Shown: positions 25,601 through 40,600 of the stretch, one piece after another
How positions within the stretch are numbered: position 1 is the stretch's first letter
Layout: each line of letters begins with the position of its first letter
Source: Mactromeris polynyma
Lineage: Eukaryota; Mollusca; Bivalvia; Venerida; Mactridae
Direction of reading: 5' to 3'
NCBI GenBank assembly: GCA_032209605.1
Contig: JASFXZ010000001.1
Coordinates: 7,751,703-7,815,702 of the forward strand
Length of the DNA stretch: 64,000 nt
The notes under the pieces: model-generated
Seen by the model: only the letters and a program-made list of their open reading frames with translations
What the model was told of the DNA's origin: nothing
Databases searched by the model: none
Program-made: the position numbers and the translations under genes

Positions 25601-28600
25601 TCTGCACATTTTAAATTGACTGAACTGTCCCTTAAATGCAATATGTACAAAAACCATGTTTTTATCATTGCAAATGTCAATTTTCCGGAATTTGTACATT
25701 TTCTAAATCATGTTTATGTATTAACTTTCAATCCGCATGCGCATGCGTAAGCAAATATCAAAGAATATTAAAAATAGATAGCATATTATTTTGTCGACTT
25801 GAAATAGTTGAAAGTACAAAATGTATAATCTAAATTATGATAAGGTCACCGTAAGCAAAAACGACCGCCTTGTAAAATATGGTGACCCTTAGTAATAACG
25901 GCCACTCTTTGTGGTAAGTCATGCTTGTGTAACACGATCACCATGAGCCACATGGTCTCCAGGTATGAGACGGTCATCCTGCGCACAAGACAAATCAATA
26001 GTACATCTGAACATTTACAATCTACAATGGCATTATTTCCATTGACATAAGAACGATTCTCTTAGGCTGGATTTACTATAAACCACTGTTCCTAAACATT
26101 CAATGTAATATGCTAATGTCACACTCTCCCTTACCAATGTCACACTTTTCACCCGTCCAGCCTAACGCACAACCATTGCTGCATACACCAGTAACAACAT
26201 GACATTTTTTGTTGTTGCGGCAATGATGGCATCGACTTTCACATTCATGACCATAGAAAAATGGATCACATGCTGAAATAGACCAATATATTGTAAAAGT
26301 TTACCATCATTTTTTTATACAAAATCTTCATTATTGTTCGAATAGAATACATTAACCTTTCAAGTGTTTCTTTTATCTGTTTATTTGACAGAGACAATAA
26401 ACTGTTATGTTGAAAAAGAGTTTATATAAAAATTATATAGATTCCAAAATGATTCCCACCATAAAAGGTCTGACAAATTACATTGACTCACCTACTTATA
26501 CTTAACTTAACCTAAGAAATGCTAGCATAATTCGATTATGATATACTATATAATACAATACAATGCATTGTAAGTATGTTCATTGAAGTTAATCAAGACT
26601 ATATTTGGTGTACATACCTTTGACACACAATTCTCCCATAAAACCTGGGACACAATTTCCGGGACATTTCCCAGTAACAGTGTCACACGTAGCATCATTC
26701 TCACAATGTCCACAGGTTTTCTGACAGTTTACTCCATACTGGAATTTTGGACAGGCTGCAAGAATAGAAGTTCGGTCTAATTGCTACAAAAATTCAACCC
26801 GATTTATTTATTTATATGTGGTTTTATGGCGCATCGACATCTTCGGTCATTTAGCGCGCAAGGAATGTAAAAAACCTGTGAAACTAAAAAGGGTTACGAC
26901 ATATACTTGTATATGTTAAACCTGACTAAATCAGCTGAGTTTTACAAAGGACAACTGAAATAGACAGATGCATTTCATTCGGAAGTATTATTTAAAATTC
27001 TGCTATGTGTATGTAACAATTCTTATTCTTGTTTTTGTGTGGATACAACTTACATACAAATACGCTTATATATGCGCTTTCCAAATACCCCCACAGTATG
27101 CACCGATTATATTTTAAGGAAAATACACATCAACTACACAGCAGACAAGCTTGCTTTGTTTTTATCGCTCATCAAATTCTTAGTATACCTTCATCACAAT
27201 GAGGACCAGTCCATCCTGCTACACACCCACCAAAACAAACACCGTCTACGTCACATCCGGCACGACAATTTTCGTTACACCCAATTATACAATTCTCCAA
27301 TCCATCGGGACATTCAGCTAGAAATAAATAAACATACTAACAATGAATGAAGTACTATGCCCCATTACACACATGTTGCAACATATTGACTTCGGCTCTT
27401 ACGAACACAAAACAAATGAAAAATGAAAAAGTTTTAATTAAGATTTTTGTTTTTACGAAAGAAAATTGTAAGAACGAGTAATATTGGATCATCCCTCGAA
27501 ACTAGTATTGTGAATTGAACACTTAAATTATGCCGAATGCCCTATTACACCCCATTCGGAAAACCTTGGCCAACTACGTCCAGTGCCTCGGATGTTCGTA
27601 AGGCACTACTTTCGGAAATACCATTCGAATATCATGTAAACAATATGGCGGCGTGAACGTTGGAGTTCTGATGAAACGGGGTTAGAATCACATATTTAAC
27701 CTAAATGAAGATTGAAATATGTGAGTTTTTAACTAGAAATGACAACGATACTCCATTTCTCATGTGAATTTATCGAAGTTATTGAAGGTATATATTCGTT
27801 TTACGACAACTATTTTTTGACAGCACAATATGTTGAATTTTGCCACAAAGTGCTCCGCCTGGCATACACTATAGAGGATGTTCGTAGAGTAACGAAGTGG
27901 TACGGAACTATCCGAGAGCTGTCGAGAATGATTATACCCGACAAGCAACAACGACTTAAACACATATATCAGGTTCATGAGGTTGACCGTAGTCGAATCT
28001 CAGTGATACTGTCAGCGGAGGACCGCCACTACAGGAGGGCATATTGGTTGATGGGTAGACCGCCCGCCTATTGATTGTTGGGCTCATCACAGTTGCTCAG
28101 TTTGGTAGGCGTACTGGTTATTAACCACGCACCAGTCACAAAGAGTGATTCATACAAGTTGTAATAACCTGTTTCTCATTCGAAGTAAAATCAATAAGAT
28201 TAAACACAAAACATATTCAATACAGCACAAACAAGGCACCACATACTGGAATGAGTATGTAAGATAATACTCAGTCATCCACACACTTGGTACTATGAGC
28301 AGACAATTCTGTTGTATGTAATTTTATGTTTTATCTCAGACTCTGAATGTCAGTATAGACAATACATGTAATTAATGGAGTAGAAATGTTTGCTAATTGA
28401 GCCAGTTACTGTCTGGTCGGTGTTTTTGCTAAAATCGTGATTTCTAAACACAAGGTACCATAGTTCACTGTCATGTTTCTCAGAGAATTTCCACCATTTA
28501 ATTATACGTATAAGCCGCTACACGCCACTGTATTTGTTTGTTAATGCGATACAGTAGTTTGCAAATGACTATATCGCAATCTGTCAAGAACAACCCTGTC

Positions 28601-31600
28601 TTGAGCATCGACCTTTCTTCAACAACATCATCAATATTTTCTGTAGTAAGAATTAACTATCAATTAAACCCATTTAGAGCAAGAACCTCTTACAACGGCC
28701 AAACGTTTGCATCTCCTACAAGGTGTCACTGTGGACATGTTGCACGGGCTATGGTATATACAACATCAATGTACACCAAGACACGTTGATACAAGGGATT
28801 TTAGAGCAACAATGAACATGTTTTAAGGGATATAATTACAGAGCTTCGACTTGTAAGATAATGTCACTGAATTCTCAAGAAAGTATAATGCGTTCTTCGT
28901 ATGGCGTGGGAACGAACTAGCGACCTTTAGGGTGAAATTCCGCTGTTGTTGCCAGACAAACACTTATCCTTCCCGACAAAACAAGAATGTGAACAATAAT
29001 TATTTACAATGGAATTAGAAAACAACATATGCATGTTATTCCATGATCCGCCTCCAGCACGGTATGAGATTAATACGTAACTGGGACCGTGGTCTAATTT
29101 TAACCGTTCTTGAAATTGAAAGATCTAAACAATCAGATCACAGTGGTAATATCAGCAGACGACATGTGATAAATTGTTGCTCTGCTTAACAAAGCGCCCA
29201 ATTGTGCAGCAATTTTCACTTGTGCGTTTGTTTTGATATGTAAGCTCATTTATTTTAACTAGAAACACAGACGATAATTTTTATAAAATTAATTGATGAC
29301 AAAATGTAGTTTACGATAGTTTGCGCAATATATCAACTATACAACTAGACCGACAGATATTTAAATTGGCTGCGTACATAAGATAAGTCGATTCTAGATA
29401 AGTTGCATTCTGGGAGATATTTCAAATTCAAATACCCAGATGCAAGCGACCTGCTTCTTCTTACAAAAGGATTACAAAGAGCAGTTGTTTTGCAGTACAT
29501 CAGCTAGATTCCAGAACTTTTTAAGACTGAATCTCTTTACAATTGCAAAAATTTGCATTTCGTTTTCATTATATTTAAGCAGATACATTTTTGCCTGAAT
29601 ATTTCTTGTTACTCACTCTACACTTTTGTCATGTTTTATCAAAATATATTGTGTAATAATAACGTAGGAACAAAATGAACATTTACCATTTTAAAGTCTA
29701 AGTCTTAGACTAAGCCTCTTAAAACGTTTGTGAATACGGGCCCTGGATCCATGCGTACAAAAATGCGATTCCGAATGCATGTATCTGGATATTTATTCAA
29801 ATGATTTTGTATTTCCCAAAATTCTCAACTCAAACGTTGATTTTACACATACATTTGTAAAGCAGGTCTATGATGCGCACTTAATACATACATGGGAATA
29901 CTATGTGTGCCGTAGAGCGCCTCAAATATGACTACTTTTAAAAATTGTAAAAAAAGTAATTTACGTCATGTATACCACATGTAGTAGCTATTATATACCA
30001 TAAGCTGCATAAGTTAACATGTATTTGTATCGCATGTATTGTACATAACCATAACAAATAAACATTATTCATGCATACTATTTATTATATTTTCGAAATA
30101 CGCTAAGCACACATCGATAACAAACCACTTGTCTATTGTCTAACTACGTTCATTGATGAAAAACTGGACGTAACGTTACACAAACTGACGCCAACATCTG
30201 ACGCGACGTCATGTTTACTTGACAATGTTCAGTAAGTATAGATTGTAGTGAAAACTGCGAGCTGACTTGAGGATCATTGAGAAAATGGTATTTTTATGAG
30301 TACAAGACCACTACAAGAGATTGAAATATTCAACAAAACCGACTCTGTTTTCGATTAAATCGGCTCTATATCGACCCCATGTGTACAGTTATACATAGAA
30401 CCGATGACTTTTTTTTTTTTTTTTTTAAATATGAGATTCAGTACTAGTGCTTTTACTTTTATTAATAAAGTAATGGTATATATCAAATTTTTTGAAAACC
30501 TCCATGAACGTATTAGAAATATATACAGATGCATCTAAAATGATGTTATTCTACCGTCAATAATCAACTGGCATTTCAATCGCTCGCCAGATGTTGCATT
30601 TCGTAATTGTTTAATCAAATGCGCCGATTATGTTATCATATTATGTACGTTTTTGAAGAATGGTCATATGGAAGTAAAGGCTTATTGTTAAACTATCACC
30701 TGTTACGGTCATTTCTGTTGATCGATATTTTTATATTTTTCCTTTTTTTCTCGAGAAAGGATGATAAAGGAACAAAGTACGCAAAAACCACGATATCCTA
30801 CCATGCAGATATTCGAAACAAAAATCTCTAAATGTTTTATAATTGTAAAATTGTATACATTAAGTATTTGCGCGGTTATTTTCGTACGTCAATTATCGCG
30901 ATAGGCGTTGTCCGATATCATAATCAAATATTATATTTGGATCCAGTAGATATTGTTTAAAATTACATCAGTTTTGTTTGTATTAACTATTCGGAACGCC
31001 TCGGACAAGATCTAAACCAGGAACTTAGTCAGTGCCTTAGAGTCATCGCACAAACAAATTATTAAGATTATTATCATTATGTGTTTTAATAACAAAATAC
31101 AAAAAAAACCTCTCCTCGATGACAAGTGTTGCCATGGATACCGGGGGCCGACAGGTGCGTCTGTTAATATCAACGCCCAACGCTTGCTAGACAAGTAAAT
31201 TGGATTTTTTCTCCGTTTTTTAGTCGAGGTGATAGAAACTTGATAATGAACAGTTTCTAGACATATAATTAACTTATCTGAGACGTTCACATAACACTGC
31301 TATAACAATAACATCTATAATTGTACAGATATCTGCCTGAAACATAGAAATACTGCCTGGTAACTATCTCTGTTGTTTAGCAAGCACGTCATTGTTGTCG
31401 TACTATATTTATACCTAAGTGCACAGTTTTCAAGATTAAGAGTTTTTTTATTCCTTGTATTTCCGTAAAATGCGCTCAATTTCCAACAAAGGCATAAATC
31501 GTCTTCATAGTCAGACCTGGTATGCAATACGATACACAAAACGCATCTTCGTTTTTATAATTATATGATACGTATCAAGAAATTCTTGCAAAATTAACAT

Positions 31601-34600
31601 TCGGATTCCTTGAGCAACTTCGAAACTATACAAGAGAACGTTTATGCTTTGTATCAGAACAAATTGAAATACATGCTGTATAAACATAAAATTGAAGTGA
31701 TAAATGACAGAAAAAATCACCATTGAAATTTTACAATGACATAGTAAACTAGAAACTTGCATTGATTTCAGGTAACTATGTATAAACTCATCTGATAAAA
31801 ATAAATCTTTAAGGAAGGTCTTACGCAACTTATTATGATAGGAAACCTCCGGTTTTCGTTGCCAGACGGTGCTTGTTTGTTCTGCTTGATCATGGTTGAT
31901 TCAAATGTTATACTAAAATTGCCATTAAATCGTTAATGAAGTAAATCTCTGATATAAATTAGACATGACATTTCATTAACGCCTCACGTGTTTTTACACT
32001 GCGCGTATGCGAAAAAAACAAGTCCCTAGCACACCTCCGTAGTTCGCCTTGTCCGTGAGTGTATGCTGTCTGATTATGATGATTTATCGTGAAGAAATTC
32101 TCAGCTCATTATCTATGTCGACAGGCTCGTCTGCAGGATGATAATCACAGTTGAATCATTTCAAACAAGAAAATATATCTATTGTTGTTCTGCCATAAAA
32201 CAATGTCGATGGTGTACGTTGTCTTTGAATGAGTAGAAATATTATAGAAATCATTTGCTGCTATTTACGGTTATACGTACTAGTATAATTATCTCGCTGT
32301 TCTCGTTATTTCAGAAAGTTTTCCAGAGAATAAACAACAAAATATTGCAGATGTTGATTACAGTAAATCTAAACCAGAATATCATGAAAAAAGATAGTCG
32401 GCACAATTTGAAGGTTAAGAAAAAAAAATGCCGAGATGTTACGATTGCTGGTCACTCTAGATCCAAAATAGATTTCGGAAATTCACCGAAAGTCAGTGAA
32501 TTGCGATAAGGTAACGTACCCTTTATCGAAACGCTAACCAATCCGCGTCAAGGTTACACACATTGTTCGGTTGAAGAGAAATTGCCTTGGTGGTTAACGT
32601 AAGGTTGGATTGGATTACACAACACTGATATGCAAATAGCAAAACCATGTTAGTACGGCTGCGCCGAAAAACTACTGCGTGCTCAAATTTACTGTAAACA
32701 GATGACTTTTAAATAATGTACTTTGAGCAAAAGTTCCAATTGTACAAATAAGTATTACATAAGTCGTCAATTGCACAGAATTAGCGAATGTAGCGGACAT
32801 GCACGCAGGATTAGAGAATGTAGCGGACATGCACGCGGAATTAGAGAATGCAGCGGACATGCACGCGGAATTAGAGAATGCAGCGGACATGCACGCGGAA
32901 TTAGAGAATGCAGCTGACATGCACGCGGAATTAGAGAATGCAGCGAACATGCACGCGGAATCAGAGAATGCAGCGGACGTGCACGCGGAATTAGATAATG
33001 TAGAAGAAAATCACGCAAAATTCCTGATTGCAACGGATAAGCATACACAGAGTCACTAGCGTATTAGGACAAGCACATAGACGCGTGAGTGCATTAAAAG
33101 TTAGAAAACAGTCGGTAAATAATTGCAAATGATAGAAAATTCGCATATGTTGTGATTGTAATAGACAGATGCGCGGTTTCAAAGAGATCCTTACAGGACA
33201 TAAATAGAGTTATATCAAAGATCAAATGACGGGATGTTATTTGTTTTGTTTTGATTATTGACTACTCATTGCATACCGTGAATTATTGCAATGTAGCGCA
33301 CAATCACAGACAATGTCAAAAGGTCAATGAAACTAAGTACGTTGTATCAAATATCTGACCCGAATGGTCTCTCGTTAGCCCTTCCAATATTGACAAGGGT
33401 CTGAGACAAGTGTCTACTTCCTACATGCTTAATTAAGGCCGATCTAATAACCAAGATTTAACACATTATTCTAATACAAATCCCATTGACAAACCTTTCC
33501 GATGTTCAAGTTACACAAAAGTGGCCTCTTCAAATAGTTTTGACATTAGGTTTTTATTGAATGAAATTTGCAAAATTGCATGTTTTGTTATGACTAGCAC
33601 GTGCAAAAAGTATGATACAACCGAGTTCAATTGTTCTTGATATAGTTGTATGCTAATTGGTGGTCATGACAAGGAAGGTCACCGTTCATGTACGGATCCA
33701 GGTGTTGGGTTTTAACTATGTCATTGTACGTTGTGCTCCGTTCGCGTTCTTTAATACCTATCATAACCTTTCTGTACGCTGACATGTCGCACGTTTAACT
33801 CTCCTTGATGTTGCTGATTCTACTCTTCGATTCCGTTACGTTCATAACGAGGGTTGTTCTGAAGTGTGCCGTATGCTGTAAGCATGGAACAAGAATAGGG
33901 GCGATGTCATCAAAGAAGATATGAGTTGCACCGATTAGAACGACTTTTTTACATATATTAAATAGTTTTATACACGGTTGATTCCTGAAATTATGTTTAG
34001 TAAATAATTTAAACATATTTATTCCGGATTTTTTTTATATGAATCTGTATAATAAACATATTTTGACAAAACAATGTAAGGTAGATAATACATCATGTTT
34101 GAAGGACATTATTTGAAAAAAGGCATACTTTCAACAGTGTAAAAATGTTACTAACATCTACTTGCCTTTCTGTTTTTTTTTAAAACTCGAACGTTGTTTT
34201 AATTCGGTTACAAATCTATATTTAATTAATTTGAACGAGGTGAACATGTACGATATATTAATTACACGTGCTTATCATCAGAATTATACGTTAGTTGTTT
34301 TATATCGTTTCATTAATGAATACATAACGAAAGAGGAAGGATTCGAGCCTGAAACCTTTCAACCAGAAGTCAGACTTTCCATCCCACATTTCCTGAGCTT
34401 TTCGCTAAACAATCCCTTTTTAGCGCCGTGTTAAACTCTTAGAGATGAACCCTGTCACCCGAGGGCTATTTGTGGATACATTATTGTATGAAATTGTTGA
34501 TTATCATATAAATAAGCACAAGCACATTTTTTCAGAGAGCACCCTCTTCACTTACTATAGAGATCCTCACCGATATTATGAAAATCGTGTCCTATCTCCT

Positions 34601-37600
34601 TTTATTTGCTACCAATTTAAACTCTAATCATTAGTGATAATTTTAAAATAATTTTAACAAGTTATCACAACATGTTTTGTTGCGATAACAGGTAATTATC
34701 GTTACTACTTCAAACGAGCTCTTAAACTAACTACTTATCTTATAGACCATAAATTATGTTACTTTACTTCGAAGACTATAAAACCGGCCATTTAGATTTC
34801 AAATCTCATGAAAATTCATACAATTAATACTACTGTTAGACACATCGTCATCCTCTGTGGTTAGTTTTAGAATTTTACTCATATATCCGGCGTATTTCAT
34901 GGCAAAACGCAAAGAAAAAAACATCAAAACTTTCCCAATGTAGTGCGTGATTTAACTAAAACAAAAACTTTCAATAGTGAATGCTTTCAAAATATGACAA
35001 ATATGATTTCTGGCAATATTCCATACCGTGAGTTAGAAACCATTTTTTCGAAAAGAAATCCTGGTTTTGTTCAGATTTGAGGCGTATAATAACATATATT
35101 ATAACAATAACGCGATTGAAGCTATGAGAAATTGTGCCTTGGAATAAATTTGCAGTCGGAATGATACATACAATACCCTCATAGAACTTTTTGTTTGATA
35201 TCTTTTTATGGGAAACAGACTTTTCTATGAAAACACAATATGTTTTATCTGTTATTTATTTACTCTGCATGGTTCAGAATCGCTACCTTTGGTCTCAGGA
35301 ACAGAGTAAGTAATGGTTTTAGTGATTAGTTCGCGAGGTATTGTCAGCAATTTGATGATAATGTATCACAGTGTTTATGAACCCATTCTCTTATCGTGGT
35401 CCGATTGCGTATTTACGTTAGTCGTATATATTAACAGGGAACGTTGGCGTAATTTGAACCTATTTTATTGCGAGGCATTGTTGTTACTCGGGCAGTGCCT
35501 GAATAAATATATTATCATGGTATTTTATGACCAGGTATGGTTTCTTCTGGGGCTCAACATGGGGTATTGTTTGATAAACAAATCAATTAATAAATAAATA
35601 TATAGTGCACCATCTTCAGAGCAGCAACCTTTTGAAGACGCATTATTTTGCACTTTTCGAAAGGTTGTCGCTTTAAGTAGTATAAACTGTTGTTAAAGAG
35701 AAGTGGTTACTCACTTAGAGAGACTGCATGTATAGACTGATGGGAATATTTTTCACAATTCAACTACAGAGGCAGGGCTTTAAAAACGAGTTTTAAGGAT
35801 AGACGCGTTATAATAAATAGGAATCTACTAAGGAGCATCCATTTCTGAACTGTTCTATCATGTACTTATATTAGAACCATGCATTTACCGTAACAGAATA
35901 TCTTTGAGTTATTTTATTGTATGTTTTAAACGTTCCATTTTTCTTTGATTATTTAGGTTTGGGTCGACTTAAATACGACTACAACGTTACATGTAAGAAA
36001 TCACGAGCGTAGAAGTACATGTTTGCCTGTCGTGAAATCTAATGTTTTATTCAATCTGTCGTTTATACGTCGTCATTTGACGTCCTTTCCGTTGACGTAT
36101 GCAGATATCATTCCATAAAATAGCACATTTCAGACTAAACTTTTGGCTATGAAATTTCTGTAAAGAGAAGCTTCTGTTATATCTTTTAGAACCTTTTTTA
36201 TCGACCAGACAAACTGTAATTATAGAAAGATTCTATTCCGTTGAAAATGCTTATTATATAGTGTGACAAGCTTTACAACGAACAATACCGTAAACGACTT
36301 GTAAGGAAAGGAAGTATTTGTCAATTTATGGACGTATATTTGCCAGAGAATGTCTGACATATTAAATCATGCCCAGTAGCTTGCTTGTACTTTGCGACTC
36401 TGACTTCTTCTTTGGCATGTCTTCCATCATAACATTTAAAATGATACTTGAATATCTGTAAATTCCTGCTTATGTTTACGTGTTTTTCTTCTAAAAATAT
36501 GTCCATAGTATGTTTTATACTGCATTTGTGCTCTTAAAACAATGAAGTGAAACATTTGAGCAATTCTTTGTTGTCAGTTTTTTTCCCAACATAGGTTCTT
36601 CAATAAATTAACATGTACGGTTTATAATACAGAATTACCGGGTGAATGTCTTTGTCTAACTTTTACTGTGTCTACATTTACATAGCGCGATTGATAGAAG
36701 ATACTTGAAGATACGTAAAATGTACCCATTCCGTTTTCGTCCGATTTTCTGAGAATTCCAGTTTCCAGAGAGTCCGGAATTCAGGGTTTTACTGTACATC
36801 TAAAGTAATTTATCTTCCATAGGAAGTTGCAAGTTGCATGTGGAAGAACACGTTAATACTGGTAAGTAAAACATTCTGTTACATTCCAACCAGCCAATCT
36901 TTAGAACATGGTCCGAATCTCTGTCATCATTTCGACAATGACGGTTCGGTTAGTGACGAGAAAAAGAATAAGAAAACGTATAATAATACTGATAAGGGAT
37001 AGAGCCAAACCTTCATCGGTTTCTGAATGTCAGGTTGACCCGATCCGCTATACACGAATGTTATTCGCTGCAGGTGAAATATGATAACCGAAATCTATTT
37101 TCGTCAGAATATATTTAAATACATCTGATTTTACAACATGTGAGATAATTAAGTATTTTACAACGCTAGGGTGGGCATGAACTATGAATTGAAATGTCGA
37201 TGCGGCGATTCCCGCTGTTAAGTCGTAAAATGCGCCATAAGTCAACTGTCACGTGACATACACGTGCGTCAAAATGATCTCGATTTTTACTGTAATGTGC
37301 AAAAAAACCGAAACAAAAAAGCGTTTTGAGTTAAGCACCAATAAATTCTAGGAGAACAAGTGTATGAACACTTATATTGTGTAATAAATATTTTGCATGA
37401 GGTGTATTTGTGTGCGTACAACTCAACAGACACACGTTGGTAAGGCCACCCTTAACACTCTTACCTACAATATAAGAGGAGGTCATTACCCGGGAACAAT
37501 GGCACGATAATCTTACACCCAAACAAACTGAGTATATTTGATTTTGGTGGGTCGGTCGTTGTACCCCAAACAAACAAGTTATTAAAGACGTCCTAATACT

Positions 37601-40600
37601 TCTGTTCAATATAGAACAAACTGTATCGCTATTGAAACTGGTTCTCTAGTTCGTGAAGAAAAGAATCTTACATTTTGGTTTTCATTTGACGAATTGTAAA
37701 CATATTTATTGTTAGATTTTCCAAATCAAAGACGGCACATTTGTGTACAAAACGTTAGCAAATTCGACGTTGACACAGCGAAGTAGGAAGAGTTTTTGTT
37801 TCATCAATATAGTATGCCAGATCTTCATTGGTTGTTGTACGGACGACACAGAATACTGTGTTGTACTTTTACTCAAACACAACAAAAGGACTTGACATCA
37901 TGACATGCTTTTTTTAAGCAAAGTATCCTCATTGAAACTCAGACTGTTGGGCGTATCACTTAATACATAAGGACACTCAAAGCTGTATCGAAATACAATC
38001 GGATGAACTCCAAAGTCCGAACATAGGTTTGACATGGAATTTAGAACAAGGAAAATGTTTGAATTTTGATGTGATGTGCTTTTTCACGAATGGATACATA
38101 TTCATAGTGTCGGCTTGATTACACAGATCACTGATCCTGCCAATCATACACATTGGTATACAATGTATTATTAAGTAAAGCATTTATTCTACCACTTTAT
38201 CGGTTTCAGTTCACACAAGTGTAATGAAACACCATCCAAATATAATTTCATGAAATCCCACAACTTGAGGTCGATTCAGAAATCAAAATCTAGTCTACCA
38301 AACGTTAGAAACAGCAATGTGTGGCAATAAAAAATTAATACATGATGTGAGTTTTCACTATATTTATGAAAACCAAACTCGGTGGTTACATGTAAGAGCT
38401 TTTGTCTCAAGTTGGTTAGGTGGCAGGTACGATTCGCGGTCGAGACATGCCATTAACCACGTCGTTAAAAAAACACTAGTAGCCGTCTTGCTAATGGTCG
38501 ATTTTATACGGACTGTGTTAGGACAGAGTGGTTCGGTGTCAGGGTACTGAGACTGGGTGTGGTATCATGTCACATGACCATGGCATGTTATCACATTGAG
38601 GCAACACAGTATCAGCCGCAAGGAAACCACATCTCCGTATGAATAGAAAACATCGCACTTAACCGATTATGAAAAAAAATGTCAAAATTATTTTATCAAA
38701 TACACGTGTTCCTGTTATTGTCTTATACAAAATTTCATGAGGCCTTGGAGAGACAGGATACAGTGTAACATCAATTATAACGTTGGTCCTGTAGAAAGTC
38801 GGTCTTAGATGTGAGTTGGCTAGTCTGATTACTGAGTCAAAATATGAAAGACAAAATAAACATTGATCCCTCAAATACGGCCTTAGTAGTTAGATAGACT
38901 TAATTTCGTGCATTTCAAGTGTTTATTGTATATCACAGGAAGATATAGAAATACAGGACTAATGAATACCATACATTTCTCGACTAAGCTGCAGCAAAAT
39001 GGATATTAAGTTAATCTACTGTACGACTTCTTTTGTATTTTATTAAGCAAACGTCATATTTGTCTCCAAACCATTAATCTCGTGTTATCGGTTACCAAGT
39101 ATCGTCACCAAGCGAGAACAAAGGTTCAAAGTCCTTAAGTTTTGCTTGAATCTTCATCAGTAATATGATAATGATATGATAGTGTATAAAAACCTCTTGA
39201 ACAATATACGTTATTAACACCAACTTCAAGTATCTGAGTGGACGAACTTATCACATGTATGGTGTTATGGTCATAATCAACACACAGAACCGATCCTTAT
39301 CTTATCAACTACATACTTAGCATACCACTGTAAGATTTCTCATTTAGCATCAATGTCCAGATATCTTAAGGATATATAATCTGTAAGGCAATAATATCTG
39401 AACAGCAAATTAAGATTTTCTGTAAGCACAGAGAGCTTGATCTGACATTAAGCAACCGGATGTACGTATGGTACATATTGGTAATGAGATAGACCGATAA
39501 ATATGTAATATAAGATACTGGTTAACCCCGCTAAGAACTAACACGCCATTTTGTATTTTGAGAATTTTCACTACATTGGAAATTGTTTGTTTGCAGTTAC
39601 GCGACCGACTCATGAAAATGCGACTTAATGTGGTGTAGTGGTTAGCATAACGGACCGGCAATCCGTAGAATCCGGGTTCGAATCCCGGTAGCGCCATTGA
39701 CCAATTTTTCGTGTTCCTCAAAACATAACTTTATTTTAAGGATAGCCTTAGGACAAAGTAGCTGGTTTACATTGACTGTTTTGATAGTTCAATTAATTTG
39801 AACCATACGTGTTGTAGCTTTCTGCAATCAAAATTAACAACGGATAAATCCAGTAACTGTCTTGAAAGTACGTGATATACTAGCCGCTAGTGACTGGTGG
39901 GATTGCACTTCGACCATTGTATGTACGTTGTTTCAAATCGCTAGTAAGAATGTGTTTGTATGATCTGCAATAATTTCAATTATAATGGAAGTCTAGCTAA
40001 TTAAAAGTTCAAACGGAGAGTTCAGAGGTTGTCCGTATAACTTTCAATTATTCATGGAGTTCAGTTTAAACTGATTCATTTATATCAATCGTGAAACAAG
40101 CTTACAACCTATATAAATCCCTCTCGGTGACTGCTGCGTCCAGTTTCAGTATAACCCTTACTTGTACCTAACTTATGGACTGTGAGGTTCGTTATTCAGC
40201 ATCGCTAAAGGCAGTACTCGAACTCGCTACCTTCAGATCAGGCGCTGTACTGCTCGACCGTTATCCCTCCAATCCTGAGATTTGGTCGTATAATTAAGTT
40301 TATTCATATTCTAATATAAATGTGAACGCTTGTTTACACATCATGTGTCTTATACGTCGTGTGTCATACGAGTAACATATTTCGCAACAACCGTTCGGTA
40401 TGAAATCGGCACCAAATACCGTGGGAGACTCGTTATGTACAACTTGACGTCAAGTGTCCCATAGTTCCAATTATTGAGCTCAATATATTTCAAGAAATTG
40501 CTTTACATGAAGAACTTCATCACATACGAGTAATATGTGACAAAGATAAACTTTGGTGCGTCTAAACCTAACCCTCGGAACCAACTGGGTTTATACAACC

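Noticed and set aside
25735..25750. Palindromic gcatgcgcatgcg (NRF1-like site) in receptor intron 4
   Set aside because: A single motif inside an intron with no nearby start; most likely chance alternation of CpG/TpG-rich sequence.
24225..26833. Many plus-strand open frames between 24.2 and 26.8 kb
   Set aside because: They are antisense shadows of the cysteine-rich EGF exons and MITE sequence.
32672..33048. Minus-strand frames repeating [10 protein letters not shown] and HSLIPRACP
   Set aside because: Other-frame readings of the 30-bp minisatellite.
39410..39721. Minus-strand frame containing [19 protein letters not shown]
   Set aside because: This is the antisense reading of the SINE B-box and A-box region, a common false protein in repeat-rich genomes.
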